A stretch of 36,099 nt of DNA from Paracraurococcus ruber. GTDB taxonomy: Bacteria > Pseudomonadota > Alphaproteobacteria > Acetobacterales > Acetobacteraceae. This document shows, one piece after another, positions 23,107 to 30,313 of the stretch (position 1 is the stretch's first letter; each line of letters opens with the position of its first letter). A program made the translations under genes and the position numbers. Location: contig NZ_SMOA01000042.1 in NCBI RefSeq assembly GCF_004353985.1, positions 1 to 36,099 of the forward strand, given 5' to 3'. Below the pieces are notes generated by a model. The model was not told where the DNA came from. It saw only the letters and a list, made by a program, of their open reading frames with translations, and did no database searches.

Positions 23107-24003
23107 ATGTGGCGCATCGGCATCGACCTGGGCGGTACCAAGACGGAGATCGCGGCGCTGGACGCCGCCGGCCAGGTGCGGCTGCGCCGCCGCGCGCCCA
23201 CGCCGCCGGACTATGCCGGCGTCATCGGCCTGGTCGGCGGGATGGTGGCGGCGGCGGAGGCGGAGTTGGGCGGGCCCGGCACGGTGGGCCTCGGCATCCC
23301 CGGCAGCCTGTCCCCCGCCACCGGGCTGGTGCGCGGGGCGAATTCCACCTGGCTGAACGGCGGAAGGCTGGACGCCGACCTGGCGGCGCGGCTGGGCCGG
23401 CCCGTGCGGATCAGCAACGACGCCAACTGCCTGGCGATGAGCGAGGCGGCGGACGGCGCCGGCGCGGGCTACGGGACCGTCTTCGCCGTCATCCTCGGCA
23501 CCGGGGTCGGGGCCGGGATCGTCCAGGGCGGCCGCATCCTGGAAGGGCGGAACAGGGTCGCGGGCGAATGGGGCCACAACCCGCTGCCCTGGATGACGGA
23601 AGACGAATTCCCCGGCCCCCGCTGCTGGTGCGGCAGGCGCGGCTGCATCGAGGCCTTCCTCTGCGGCCCGGCCCTGGCCGCCGAGGCCGACGGGCCGGGG
23701 GCGCGCGATGCCAGCCCCCTGCCCGCCCGCGCCGCCGCCGGGGATACGCGCGCCGCCGCGGCGCTGTCCCGCCATGCCGACCGGCTGGCGCGCGCCCTGG
23801 CGCATGTGGTGAACATCCTGGATCCGGACTGCATCGTCCTGGCGGGGGGCCTGTCCAACATGGAACATCTCTACGCGGCCGTGCCCGCCGCCCTGGCGGG
23901 GCATGTCTTCTCCGACGTGGTCGGCACGCCGCTGCTGCGGGCGCGGCATGGCGACAGTTCCGGCGTGCTGGGCGCGGCGCGGCTGTGGGACGCGGCGGCA
24001 TGA
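23107..24003 (+). CDS. ROK-family sugar kinase (fructokinase/N-acetylglucosamine kinase type)
   Basis: A 298-aa kinase starting at the ATG at 23107. The phosphate loop is GIDLGGTKTE (5-14), the catalytic Asp105 lies in SNDANCLA, GTGVGAGIV (131-139) is the second ATP loop, and the zinc site is His157 with Cys173, Cys175 and Cys180 (GEWGHN; RCWCGRRGCIE). The sequence around the zinc site resembles Mak fructokinase and NagK; I cannot choose between fructose, GlcNAc and mannose. There is no N-terminal helix-turn-helix, so it is a kinase and not a ROK repressor. The stop overlaps the next gene (ATGA). Confidence 0.92.
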   Translation: MWRIGIDLGGTKTEIAALDAAGQVRLRRRAPTPPDYAGVIGLVGGMVAAAEAELGGPGTVGLGIPGSLSPATGLVRGANSTWLNGGRLDADLAARLGRPVRISNDANCLAMSEAADGAGAGYGTVFAVILGTGVGAGIVQGGRILEGRNRVAGEWGHNPLPWMTEDEFPGPRCWCGRRGCIEAFLCGPALAAEADGPGARDASPLPARAAAGDTRAAAALSRHADRLARALAHVVNILDPDCIVLAGGLSNMEHLYAAVPAALAGHVFSDVVGTPLLRARHGDSSGVLGAARLWDAAA

Positions 24004-24398
24004 ACGGGATCGCCCGCGGGCTGCCGGCCGGGCTGCTCTATGGCGCGCTGGCCTTCCTCGCCGGCGCGGTGCTGGGGCCGATCCGGGAATTGCTGCTGGC
24101 GCCGGCCATCGGCGGGTTGCCGGCGGCGCTGGTGGACGGCGCGGCGATGGCCGTCGCCCTGTTCCTGCTGGCCCGCATCGCCGCGCGACGCCTGCCGGCG
24201 GATGCGGGGCGGGACCCGCGCGCCGGCATGGCCGGGGCCGGCGTGCTGGTGGTGCTGCTGGCGGAACTCGCGCTGGGCGCGGCACTCGAAGCCTCCGGCC
24301 TGTCGCTGCAGCGGGCGGTGCGCAGCGGCTGGGAACAGGCGGTGGGCCTGCTGCTGCTGGCCTGGCTGGCGGCGCTGCCCTTCCGGGTGCGCCGGTAG
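24000..24398 (+). CDS. Small four-helix membrane protein, unknown function
   Basis: A 132-aa hydrophobic protein whose ATG overlaps the kinase stop. Four membrane segments are evident: GLLYGALAFLAGAVLG, LVDGAAMAVALFLLARIA, GVLVVLLAELALGAALEA and QAVGLLLLAWLAALPF. It has Arg-rich cytoplasmic loops (ARIAARRLPADAGRD) and an Arg-rich end. I do not recognise a named family with certainty. It sits between the ROK kinase and dinB on the same strand (six-base gap to dinB). Confidence 0.75.
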   Translation: MNGIARGLPAGLLYGALAFLAGAVLGPIRELLLAPAIGGLPAALVDGAAMAVALFLLARIAARRLPADAGRDPRAGMAGAGVLVVLLAELALGAALEASGLSLQRAVRSGWEQAVGLLLLAWLAALPFRVRR

Positions 24399-24404
24399 CG
24401 CGCC

Positions 24405-25670
24405 ATGCCCGCCCTCTGCCGCGACTGCTTCGGCACCGGCATGGCGGAGGAGGCCCCGGCCTGCCCCGCCTGCGGCAGCCGCCGCCTGGCGCGGCACCGG
24501 GAGCTGTTCACGCTGGTCGTCGCGCATGTGGATTGCGACGCCTTCTATGCCAGCGTCGAGAAGCGGGACCGGCCGGAGCTGGCAGCGAAGCCCGTCATCG
24601 TCGGCGGCGGCCGGCGCGGCGTGGTGGCGGCCTGCTGCTACATCGCCCGCACCACCGGCGTGCGCAGCGCCATGCCGATGTTCAAGGCGCTGCGGCTCTG
24701 TCCCGATGCGGTGGTGATTCGGCCGGAGATGGCGAAATACGCCGCCGCGGCGCGGCAGGTGCGGGCGCTGATGGAACGCCTGACGCCGCTGGTGCAGCCG
24801 CTGTCGATCGACGAGGCGGTGCTGGACCTGCGCGGGACCGAGGCGCTGCACCGCGCCCCGCCCGCCGTCATGCTGGCCCGCTTCGCCCGCTCGGTCGAGC
24901 AGGAGGTGGGCGTCACCGTCTCCATCGGGCTGGCGCCCAACCGGCTGCTGGCCAAGCTGGCGGCCGAGCGCGACAAGCCGCGCGGCTTCGCCGTGCTGGG
25001 CGCGGCGGAGGCGCGGGACTGGCTGGCGCCGCAGCCGGTGACCTTGCTGCCCGGCATCGGCCCGGCGCTGGCGCGACGGCTGGAGGCGGCGGGCTTCGCC
25101 ACCCTCGGCCAGCTTGCGGCGCTCGATGCGCGGGACGCGGCGCGCCGCTTCGGGGAGGAGGGGCCCGGCCTCGCCGCCCGCGCCCGCGGCGAGGATGCGC
25201 GCGCCGTGACGCCGGAGCGGGAGGCGAAGAGCATCAGCGCCGAGACCACCTTCGACGCCGACCTGCGCGAGATCGCCGCGCTGGAGGCGCCGCTCTGGCG
25301 GATGTGCGAGAAGCTGGCGCGCCGCCTGCGGGAGAAGGACCTGGCCGCCGGCGGCATCGTGCTCAAGCTCAAGACCGCCGGCTTCGCGCTGCGCACCCGC
25401 AATGCCCGCCTGCCCGCGCCGACGCGCCTGCCGGAGACGCTATTCGCCGCGGCGCGGCCGCTGCTGGCGAAGGAAGCGGACGGCACCGCCTTCCGCCTCA
25501 TCGGCATCGGCGCGCAGCCGCTGGCGCCGGCGGAGGATGCCGACCGCGGCGACCTGGCCGACCCGCTGGCGCCGAAGCGCGCCGCGCGCTGGCAGGCGGT
25601 GGAGGCGCTGCGGGCGAAGTATGGCGACGCCGCGGTGGCCCTGGGCCGCGGCCTGAAGCCGCGCCGGTGA
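24405..25670 (+). CDS. dinB: DNA polymerase IV (Y-family) with N-terminal zinc ribbon
   Basis: A 421-aa translesion polymerase. Residues 1-30 form a CxxC...CxxC ribbon (Cys5, Cys8, Cys20, Cys23) ahead of the polymerase, an extension I know from alphaproteobacterial DinB. The catalytic acidic residues are Asp43 in HVDCDAFYASVE and Asp136-Glu137 in PLSIDEAVLD. Palm, fingers (GGGRRGVVAACCYIARTTGV), thumb (LLPGIGPALARRLEAAGFAT, helix-hairpin-helix) and little-finger (KSISAETTFDADLREIAAL) parts follow in order. No clear C-terminal clamp-binding QLxLF-type motif is seen; the protein ends GRGLKPRR. The enzyme makes error-prone synthesis across lesions. Confidence 0.94.
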   Translation: MPALCRDCFGTGMAEEAPACPACGSRRLARHRELFTLVVAHVDCDAFYASVEKRDRPELAAKPVIVGGGRRGVVAACCYIARTTGVRSAMPMFKALRLCPDAVVIRPEMAKYAAAARQVRALMERLTPLVQPLSIDEAVLDLRGTEALHRAPPAVMLARFARSVEQEVGVTVSIGLAPNRLLAKLAAERDKPRGFAVLGAAEARDWLAPQPVTLLPGIGPALARRLEAAGFATLGQLAALDARDAARRFGEEGPGLAARARGEDARAVTPEREAKSISAETTFDADLREIAALEAPLWRMCEKLARRLREKDLAAGGIVLKLKTAGFALRTRNARLPAPTRLPETLFAAARPLLAKEADGTAFRLIGIGAQPLAPAEDADRGDLADPLAPKRAARWQAVEALRAKYGDAAVALGRGLKPRR

Positions 25671-25947
25671 GCCGCCCACCAAGATCCCGCCCGGGTGTGT
25701 CCCGCACGCTGGGGCCGCCATGCCTGGCGGCGAGCCGCCGGCATGCGGCACGCGGGCGGGTTGCGGCGGCGCAGGGCCGCGCCCGCGCCGCGACGCATCG
25801 CACCGCCATGACGAGCGCAAGGCGTGGGTCGCTGCCGCGCCGCGGATGAAACCGTGATGGCGACACGCATCATCCCGAAGCGTCCGCGCTTGCGTCGGCG
25901 CCGGCGCCGCCGTTTCATGGCTTCGGCGTCGCGGGGGAGGATGGTGC

Positions 25948-26784
25948 ATGCGTCACTGGATCGGCGGCCTGCTGGCCGCCCTGCTGCCGATACTGCCCGC
26001 CGCGGCGCAGCCCGATGCGCTGGTCGCGCGCGGGCGGCAGCTGGTGGAAGGCATCGCCGCCTGCGGCAACTGCCACACGCCGAAGGGCCCGCAGGGCGAT
26101 GTCGCCGGCATGGCCTATGCCGGCGGCTTCGTCATCGACATCCCCGGCGCCTTCCGCGCGGTGGTGCCGAACATCACGCCGGATCCGGAGACCGGCATCG
26201 GCCGCTGGAGCGATGCGGAGATCGCCCGCGCGATCCGCGACGGCAAGCGGCCGGATGGCAGCACCATCGGCCCGCCGATGCCGATCGAGCTGTACCGCGA
26301 CATCGCCGATGCCGACCTCGCCGCGATCATCGCCTATCTGCGCAGCGTCGCGCCGATCCGGAATGCGGTGGGCAAGTCCAGCTATCCGATGCCGCTGCCG
26401 CCTTCCTACGGGCCGCCGGTGGCCGGCGTGGCGGCGCCGGCCGATGATCCGGTGGCGCGGGGCGCCTATCTCGCCGGGCCGCTCGGCCACTGCATCGAAT
26501 GCCATACGCCGATGCTGGCGGATGGCCGGCGGGACTGGTCGCGCACCGGCGCCGGCGGCGTGCCGATCCCGGGGCCGTTCGGCATGGTGGTGCCGCGCAA
26601 CATCACGCCGGCCGCGCTCAGCGGCTGGAGCGATGCGCAGGTGATCCGCGCCATCACGCAGGGCATCTCGGCGGATGGCGGGCGGCTCAGCCCGCCCATG
26701 GCCTTCCCCTATTATGCGCGGATGAGCGACGCCGAATTGCGCGACGTCGTCGCCTATCTGCGGGCGTTGCCGCCGCTGCGCTGA
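25948..26784 (+). CDS. Exported diheme cytochrome c
   Basis: A 278-aa periplasmic cytochrome c with a Sec leader (GLLAALLPILPAAAQ, cleaved near residue 20). Two haem sites are visible: Cys39-Cys42-His43 (ACGNCH) and Cys182-Cys185-His186 (HCIECH). Likely axial Met ligands are Met111 (GPPMPIE) and Met251 (SPPMAFP). The halves are a clear duplication (PNITPDPETGIGRWSDAEI against RNITPAALSGWSDAQVI). Such proteins accept electrons from periplasmic dehydrogenases; the molybdenum hydroxylase at 29.8-32.5 kb is a possible partner, not adjacent. GGGGGAGG lies seven bases before the ATG. Confidence 0.93.
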   Translation: MRHWIGGLLAALLPILPAAAQPDALVARGRQLVEGIAACGNCHTPKGPQGDVAGMAYAGGFVIDIPGAFRAVVPNITPDPETGIGRWSDAEIARAIRDGKRPDGSTIGPPMPIELYRDIADADLAAIIAYLRSVAPIRNAVGKSSYPMPLPPSYGPPVAGVAAPADDPVARGAYLAGPLGHCIECHTPMLADGRRDWSRTGAGGVPIPGPFGMVVPRNITPAALSGWSDAQVIRAITQGISADGGRLSPPMAFPYYARMSDAELRDVVAYLRALPPLR

Positions 26785-26919
26785 CGCGGCGCGCGGCAGC
26801 AAGCGGCGGCGGCACGGCCACCGTCGTCGCTGCCGCTGCCGCGCGCTTTCGGGCGGCAGGAAGGCAACCGTGGCTTCGGTCCGGCCGTTGCACAGGCTCC
26901 CCCAAGCCGGAGAGCCCGC

Positions 26920-27846
26920 ATGTTCCTGCGCGTCAACAAGCTGCAGACCGAATTGCCCGCGCCGAAGCGGCGCGACCCCAACGCCGCCGCGGCGCTGCAG
27001 GAATTGCTCGGCGGCAAGTACGGCGAGATGTCCACGCTGGGCAACTACCTGTTCCAGAGCTTCAATTTCCGCAGCAAGTCCAAGCTCTCCTCCTTCTACA
27101 GCCTGGTCGCCTGCATCACCGCGGAGGAGCTGGGCCATGTCGAGCTCGTCTCCAACGGCGTCGCCATGCTGAACAACGGCCCCGACGCCAAGGGCGACGA
27201 CAGCGGCGACGGCGGCGACATAAGCAACGCCCCGATGGAAGCGATGAAGGACACGCGGCTCGCCGCCGGATTCTTCTCGCATGCCGGCGGCGCCGTGCCG
27301 GCGGACAGCAACGGCCTGTCCTGGAACAAGGACTTCATCACCACCACCGGCAACGTGGTGTTCGACCTGCTGCACAATTTCCACCTGGAATGCGGCGCCC
27401 GGCTGCACAAGCTGCGGGTCTACGAAACCCTCTCGGACCCGACCGGGCGCGAGGTCTGCGGCTACCTGCTGGTCCGCGGATCGGTGCACGCGCATGCCTA
27501 TGCGCTGGCGCTGAAGAACCTCACCGGCGTCGAGATCGAGAAGATGCTGCCGACGCCGAACATCCCGCTGGGCAACATCCCCGAGGCGCAGAAATACCTC
27601 GCCGAGGGCTCGCATCGCCGGCTCTACACCTTCAGCCCGGAAGACTACCGCGACATCGCGGCCATCTGGGGCCAGGGCGAGCAGGCACTGCCGGGCGACC
27701 CGCCGGGCGAGCTGCAGGTGGTGGAAGGCATGCCGGATGGCGGCAAGATCCATGAACTGGTCGGCCAGCCCAACGTCTTCACGCCGGACTATGCGCCGGA
27801 GGAGATGTTCGAGATCGCCGCCAAGCTGACCAAGGCGATGCGCTGA
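26920..27846 (+). CDS. Manganese catalase
   Basis: A 308-aa di-manganese catalase of the ferritin-like fold. The expected metal ligands are all in place: Glu36 (KYGEMSTL), Glu70 and His73 (TAEELGHVE), Glu157 (FHLECGAR) and His190 (RGSVHAHAY). The C-terminal part has the family's wrapping arm (PNVFTPDYAPEEMFEIA). The enzyme splits hydrogen peroxide in the cytoplasm without haem. RBS GGAGA precedes the ATG. It follows the cytochrome gene by 135 bases; an inverted repeat follows it at 27847. Confidence 0.93.
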   Translation: MFLRVNKLQTELPAPKRRDPNAAAALQELLGGKYGEMSTLGNYLFQSFNFRSKSKLSSFYSLVACITAEELGHVELVSNGVAMLNNGPDAKGDDSGDGGDISNAPMEAMKDTRLAAGFFSHAGGAVPADSNGLSWNKDFITTTGNVVFDLLHNFHLECGARLHKLRVYETLSDPTGREVCGYLLVRGSVHAHAYALALKNLTGVEIEKMLPTPNIPLGNIPEAQKYLAEGSHRRLYTFSPEDYRDIAAIWGQGEQALPGDPPGELQVVEGMPDGGKIHELVGQPNVFTPDYAPEEMFEIAAKLTKAMR

Positions 27847-27876
27847 TGACCGGCGGCCGCTGATCGCGACCGGTCA
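27847..27876. terminator. Inverted repeat after manganese catalase
   Basis: TGACCGG (27847-27853) pairs with CCGGTCA (27870-27876) across 16 bases, immediately after the catalase stop. A further 14-bp perfect palindrome (GCCGGGCGCCCGGC, 27945-27958) lies between it and the converging permease gene. Confidence 0.35.
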
Positions 27877-27993
27877 ACGGCCCCTCGATCGCCGGGCGGT
27901 CCGCGCCGCAGGCCCTGGCGTCGCGGCACGGGCTGCGGCGCCGGGCCGGGCGCCCGGCAGTCGGGCGTCCGGCATGGGGCAAGGCGGCGGCCA

Positions 27994-28818
27994 TCACGGC
28001 AGCCGCCGCCGCACCCCATCCGCCAGCAGCGTGCAGCCGGCGACCGCCAACAGGATGGCGAGGCCGGGCCACACCGCCGCCAGCGGCGCGCTGAACACCA
28101 TCTCCTGCGCGTTGGACAGCATGTTGCCCCAGGACGGCGCCGGCGGCTGGATGCCGAGGCCCAGGAAGGACAGGGTGCTTTCCGCCAGGATGGCGCCGGC
28201 GACCGACAGCGCCGTCGCCACCGCGATCGGCCCGGCGATGTTGGGCAGCACATGCCGCCATAGCACCCGCGCCTCGCTGGCGCCGGCGACGCGCGCCGCC
28301 GCGACATAGTCCAGCGACAATTGGGTCAGGGCCGCGGCGCGCGACAGCCGCGCCACCGTCACCCAGCCGAAGGCCACCAGGATGACGGCGATGCGCAGGA
28401 TATCGGACAGCGCTTCGCCGCGCGGCAGGCCGAAGCGGCCGGTATCCACTGCCGCCAGCACCACCAGCAGCGGCAGCGCCGGCAGGGCCAGCAGCCCGTC
28501 GGCCAGGCGCATCAGCACGGCGTCCGCCCAGCCGCCGCGCCAGGCCGCCAGCAGCCCGACCGTGGTGCCCAGCAAGGTCGCGCCCAGCGCGACCGCGGCG
28601 GCGACCGCCAGCGAAACCCGGGCGCCGAACAGCAGCCGCAGCAGGATGTCGCGGCCGAGCTCGTCGGTGCCCAGCGGATGCGCGGCGGAAGGCGGGGCGA
28701 AGCGGTTGAACAGGTCCGGCGCAAAGGGGTCGTGCCCCAGCCAGCCCTGCGCCAGCGGCGCCAGCAGCGCGCCGAGCGCCAGCAGGCCCAGCAGGCCCAG
28801 CCCGAGCCGGAGCCGCAT
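27994..28818 (-). CDS. ABC permease, dipeptide/oligopeptide type (DppC/OppC family)
   Basis: A 274-aa inner-membrane permease. HPLGTDELGRDILLRLLFGA is the DppC/OppC family signature after TM1, the EAA coupling loop is YVAAARVAGASEARVLWRHV followed by LPNIAGPI, and the end carries ESTLSFLGLGIQPPAPSWGN, all hallmarks. The ATG at 28818 shares one base with the preceding permease stop (TGATG). It pairs with the DppB-like permease. No receptor or ATPase genes of this transporter lie in the window, which is unusual for the family. Confidence 0.93.
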   Translation of the reverse strand: MRLRLGLGLLGLLALGALLAPLAQGWLGHDPFAPDLFNRFAPPSAAHPLGTDELGRDILLRLLFGARVSLAVAAAVALGATLLGTTVGLLAAWRGGWADAVLMRLADGLLALPALPLLVVLAAVDTGRFGLPRGEALSDILRIAVILVAFGWVTVARLSRAAALTQLSLDYVAAARVAGASEARVLWRHVLPNIAGPIAVATALSVAGAILAESTLSFLGLGIQPPAPSWGNMLSNAQEMVFSAPLAAVWPGLAILLAVAGCTLLADGVRRRLP

Positions 28819-29756
28819 CAGCGCGACAGCCTCGGGTCGATCAGCCGCTGCGCGATGTCGGCCGCCAGCGTCGCCAGCATGGTGACGAGGGCGGCCAGCA
28901 GCAGCGCCAGCAAGGCGAGGTTGTAGTCGTTGCCCATGACGGCGTCGTAGATCAGCTTGCCCATGCCGGGCCGCGCGAAGATCTGTTCCGTGATCAGCGC
29001 GCCGGAGACGAGGGCGCCGGCATCCAGCGCCAGGATGGTGACGACCGGGATGGCGGCATTGGGAAAGGCATGGCGCCACAGCACCGCGCTCTCCGGCAGG
29101 CCCTTCATGCGCGCGGTGCGGATATAGGGGGCGCCGAGTTCCGCCTGCATCGCCGCCATGGCGTGCCGCGCATAGCCGGCGAGGTTGCCGATGGCGAGGG
29201 TGGCGACCGGCAGCGCCAGGAAGCGCAGGGCCTCCGCCGCGCCGCGGTCGTCCGGCAGGCCGCCCGCCGGCAGCCAGCCGAGTTCCACGGCGAACAGGAT
29301 GACCAGCAGGATGCCGAGCCAGAAGGTGGGCGTGGACTGCGCCAGGATGGCGGTGCCGTCCACCGCCGGCGCCGCGCCGCTCCGGGCGGCGCCCCAGGCG
29401 CCCAGCAGCACGCCGCCGCCGGCCGCCAGCACCAGGGCGCAGCCGAGCAGGACGAGGGTGGAGCCGACCGCCGGCCACAGCACCTGCGCCGCCGGCACGG
29501 CGAAGAGCCTGGAATGCCCGAACTCCCCGCCCAGCACCGCGGCCACCCAGGCCAGGTAGCGTTCGTGCAGCGGGCGGTCCAGGCCGTGCAGCGCCCGCAT
29601 CCGCGCCGCATCGGCGGCGGTCAGGTTCGGGTCGGCCATAAGCGCCAGGTCCACCGGATCGCCGGGCATCAGCCCCATCACCAGCCAGGTGGCGGCGGAC
29701 AGCACCGCGAGGGTGACGGCGATCTGGACCAGGCGGCCGAGGATCAGGCGGAGCAT
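28818..29756 (-). CDS. ABC permease, dipeptide/oligopeptide type (DppB/OppB family)
   Basis: A 312-aa permease. The start at 29756 gives MLRLILGRLVQIAVTLAVLS, the standard DppB beginning; the frame is open 51 codons further, overlapping the divergent Fe-S gene region. LMPGDPVDLALMADPNLTAA, then LHGLDRPLHERYLAWVAAVL, match the periplasmic loop of the family. The coupling loop is YIRTARMKGLPESAVLWRHA, and ALITEQIFARPGMGKLIYDA is the conserved C-terminal motif. No ribosome-binding site is obvious. It diverges from the molybdenum hydroxylase genes across 88 bases. Confidence 0.93.
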   Translation of the reverse strand: MLRLILGRLVQIAVTLAVLSAATWLVMGLMPGDPVDLALMADPNLTAADAARMRALHGLDRPLHERYLAWVAAVLGGEFGHSRLFAVPAAQVLWPAVGSTLVLLGCALVLAAGGGVLLGAWGAARSGAAPAVDGTAILAQSTPTFWLGILLVILFAVELGWLPAGGLPDDRGAAEALRFLALPVATLAIGNLAGYARHAMAAMQAELGAPYIRTARMKGLPESAVLWRHAFPNAAIPVVTILALDAGALVSGALITEQIFARPGMGKLIYDAVMGNDYNLALLALLLAALVTMLATLAADIAQRLIDPRLSR

Positions 29757-29844
29757 CGGCCGGGAGGGTAGCGCGGAACCCCTTCGCGGGCGAAGCGGGC
29801 CGGGCCTATCCTGGCGGCCAGAGGACAGTCCAAGGGAGAAGCCC

Positions 29845-30309
29845 ATGACGGCCCCCACGAAGCTGCAGGTGAACGGCCGTGCCGTGACGGTGGCGGCGGA
29901 GCCGGACACCCCGCTGCTCTATGTGCTGCGCAACGACCTGGCGCTGAACGGCGCCAAATTCGGCTGCGGGCTCGGCCAGTGCGGCGCCTGCACCGTGCTG
30001 GTGGATGGCCAGCCCGTCCGGTCCTGCGTGACGGATCTCTCGGCCGTCGCCGGCCGCAGCGTGACCACGCTGGAGGGGCTGGGCACCGCCGACAATCTCC
30101 ACAAGCTGCAGCGCGCCTTCATCGCCGAACAGGCGGCGCAATGCGGCTACTGCATCCCCGGCATGATCATGGAAGCCAAGGCGTTGCTGGACCGCATGCC
30201 GGAACCGGCCGAGGCGGAGATCCGCAACGCGCTGGCCGACCATCTCTGCCGCTGCGGCACCCACAACCGGATCGTCGCCGCGGTCCAGCGCGCCGTGCGG
30301 GAGGGCTGA
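29845..30309 (+). CDS. Molybdenum hydroxylase 2Fe-2S subunit (isoquinoline/nicotinate/aldehyde oxidoreductase type)
   Basis: A 154-aa protein with both [2Fe-2S] domains of the xanthine-oxidase family. The plant-ferredoxin cluster uses Cys41, Cys46, Cys49 and Cys61 (GCGLGQCGACTVLVDGQPV). The second, helical cluster uses Cys100, Cys103, Cys135 and Cys137 (QCGYCIPGMIM; CRCGTH). The start at 29845 has AAGGGAGAA upstream. It passes electrons from the Mo centre onward. The four-base gap to the large subunit shows one unit. There is no FAD subunit gene, as in the isoquinoline 1-oxidoreductase type of two-subunit enzyme. The subunit itself has no export signal. Confidence 0.93.
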   Translation: MTAPTKLQVNGRAVTVAAEPDTPLLYVLRNDLALNGAKFGCGLGQCGACTVLVDGQPVRSCVTDLSAVAGRSVTTLEGLGTADNLHKLQRAFIAEQAAQCGYCIPGMIMEAKALLDRMPEPAEAEIRNALADHLCRCGTHNRIVAAVQRAVREG

Positions 30310-30313
30310 GGCG

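Noticed and set aside
24405-25670. dinB as part of an ImuA-ImuB-DnaE2 mutasome
   Set aside because: No imuA- or dnaE2-like gene is adjacent, and the motifs are those of stand-alone Pol IV.
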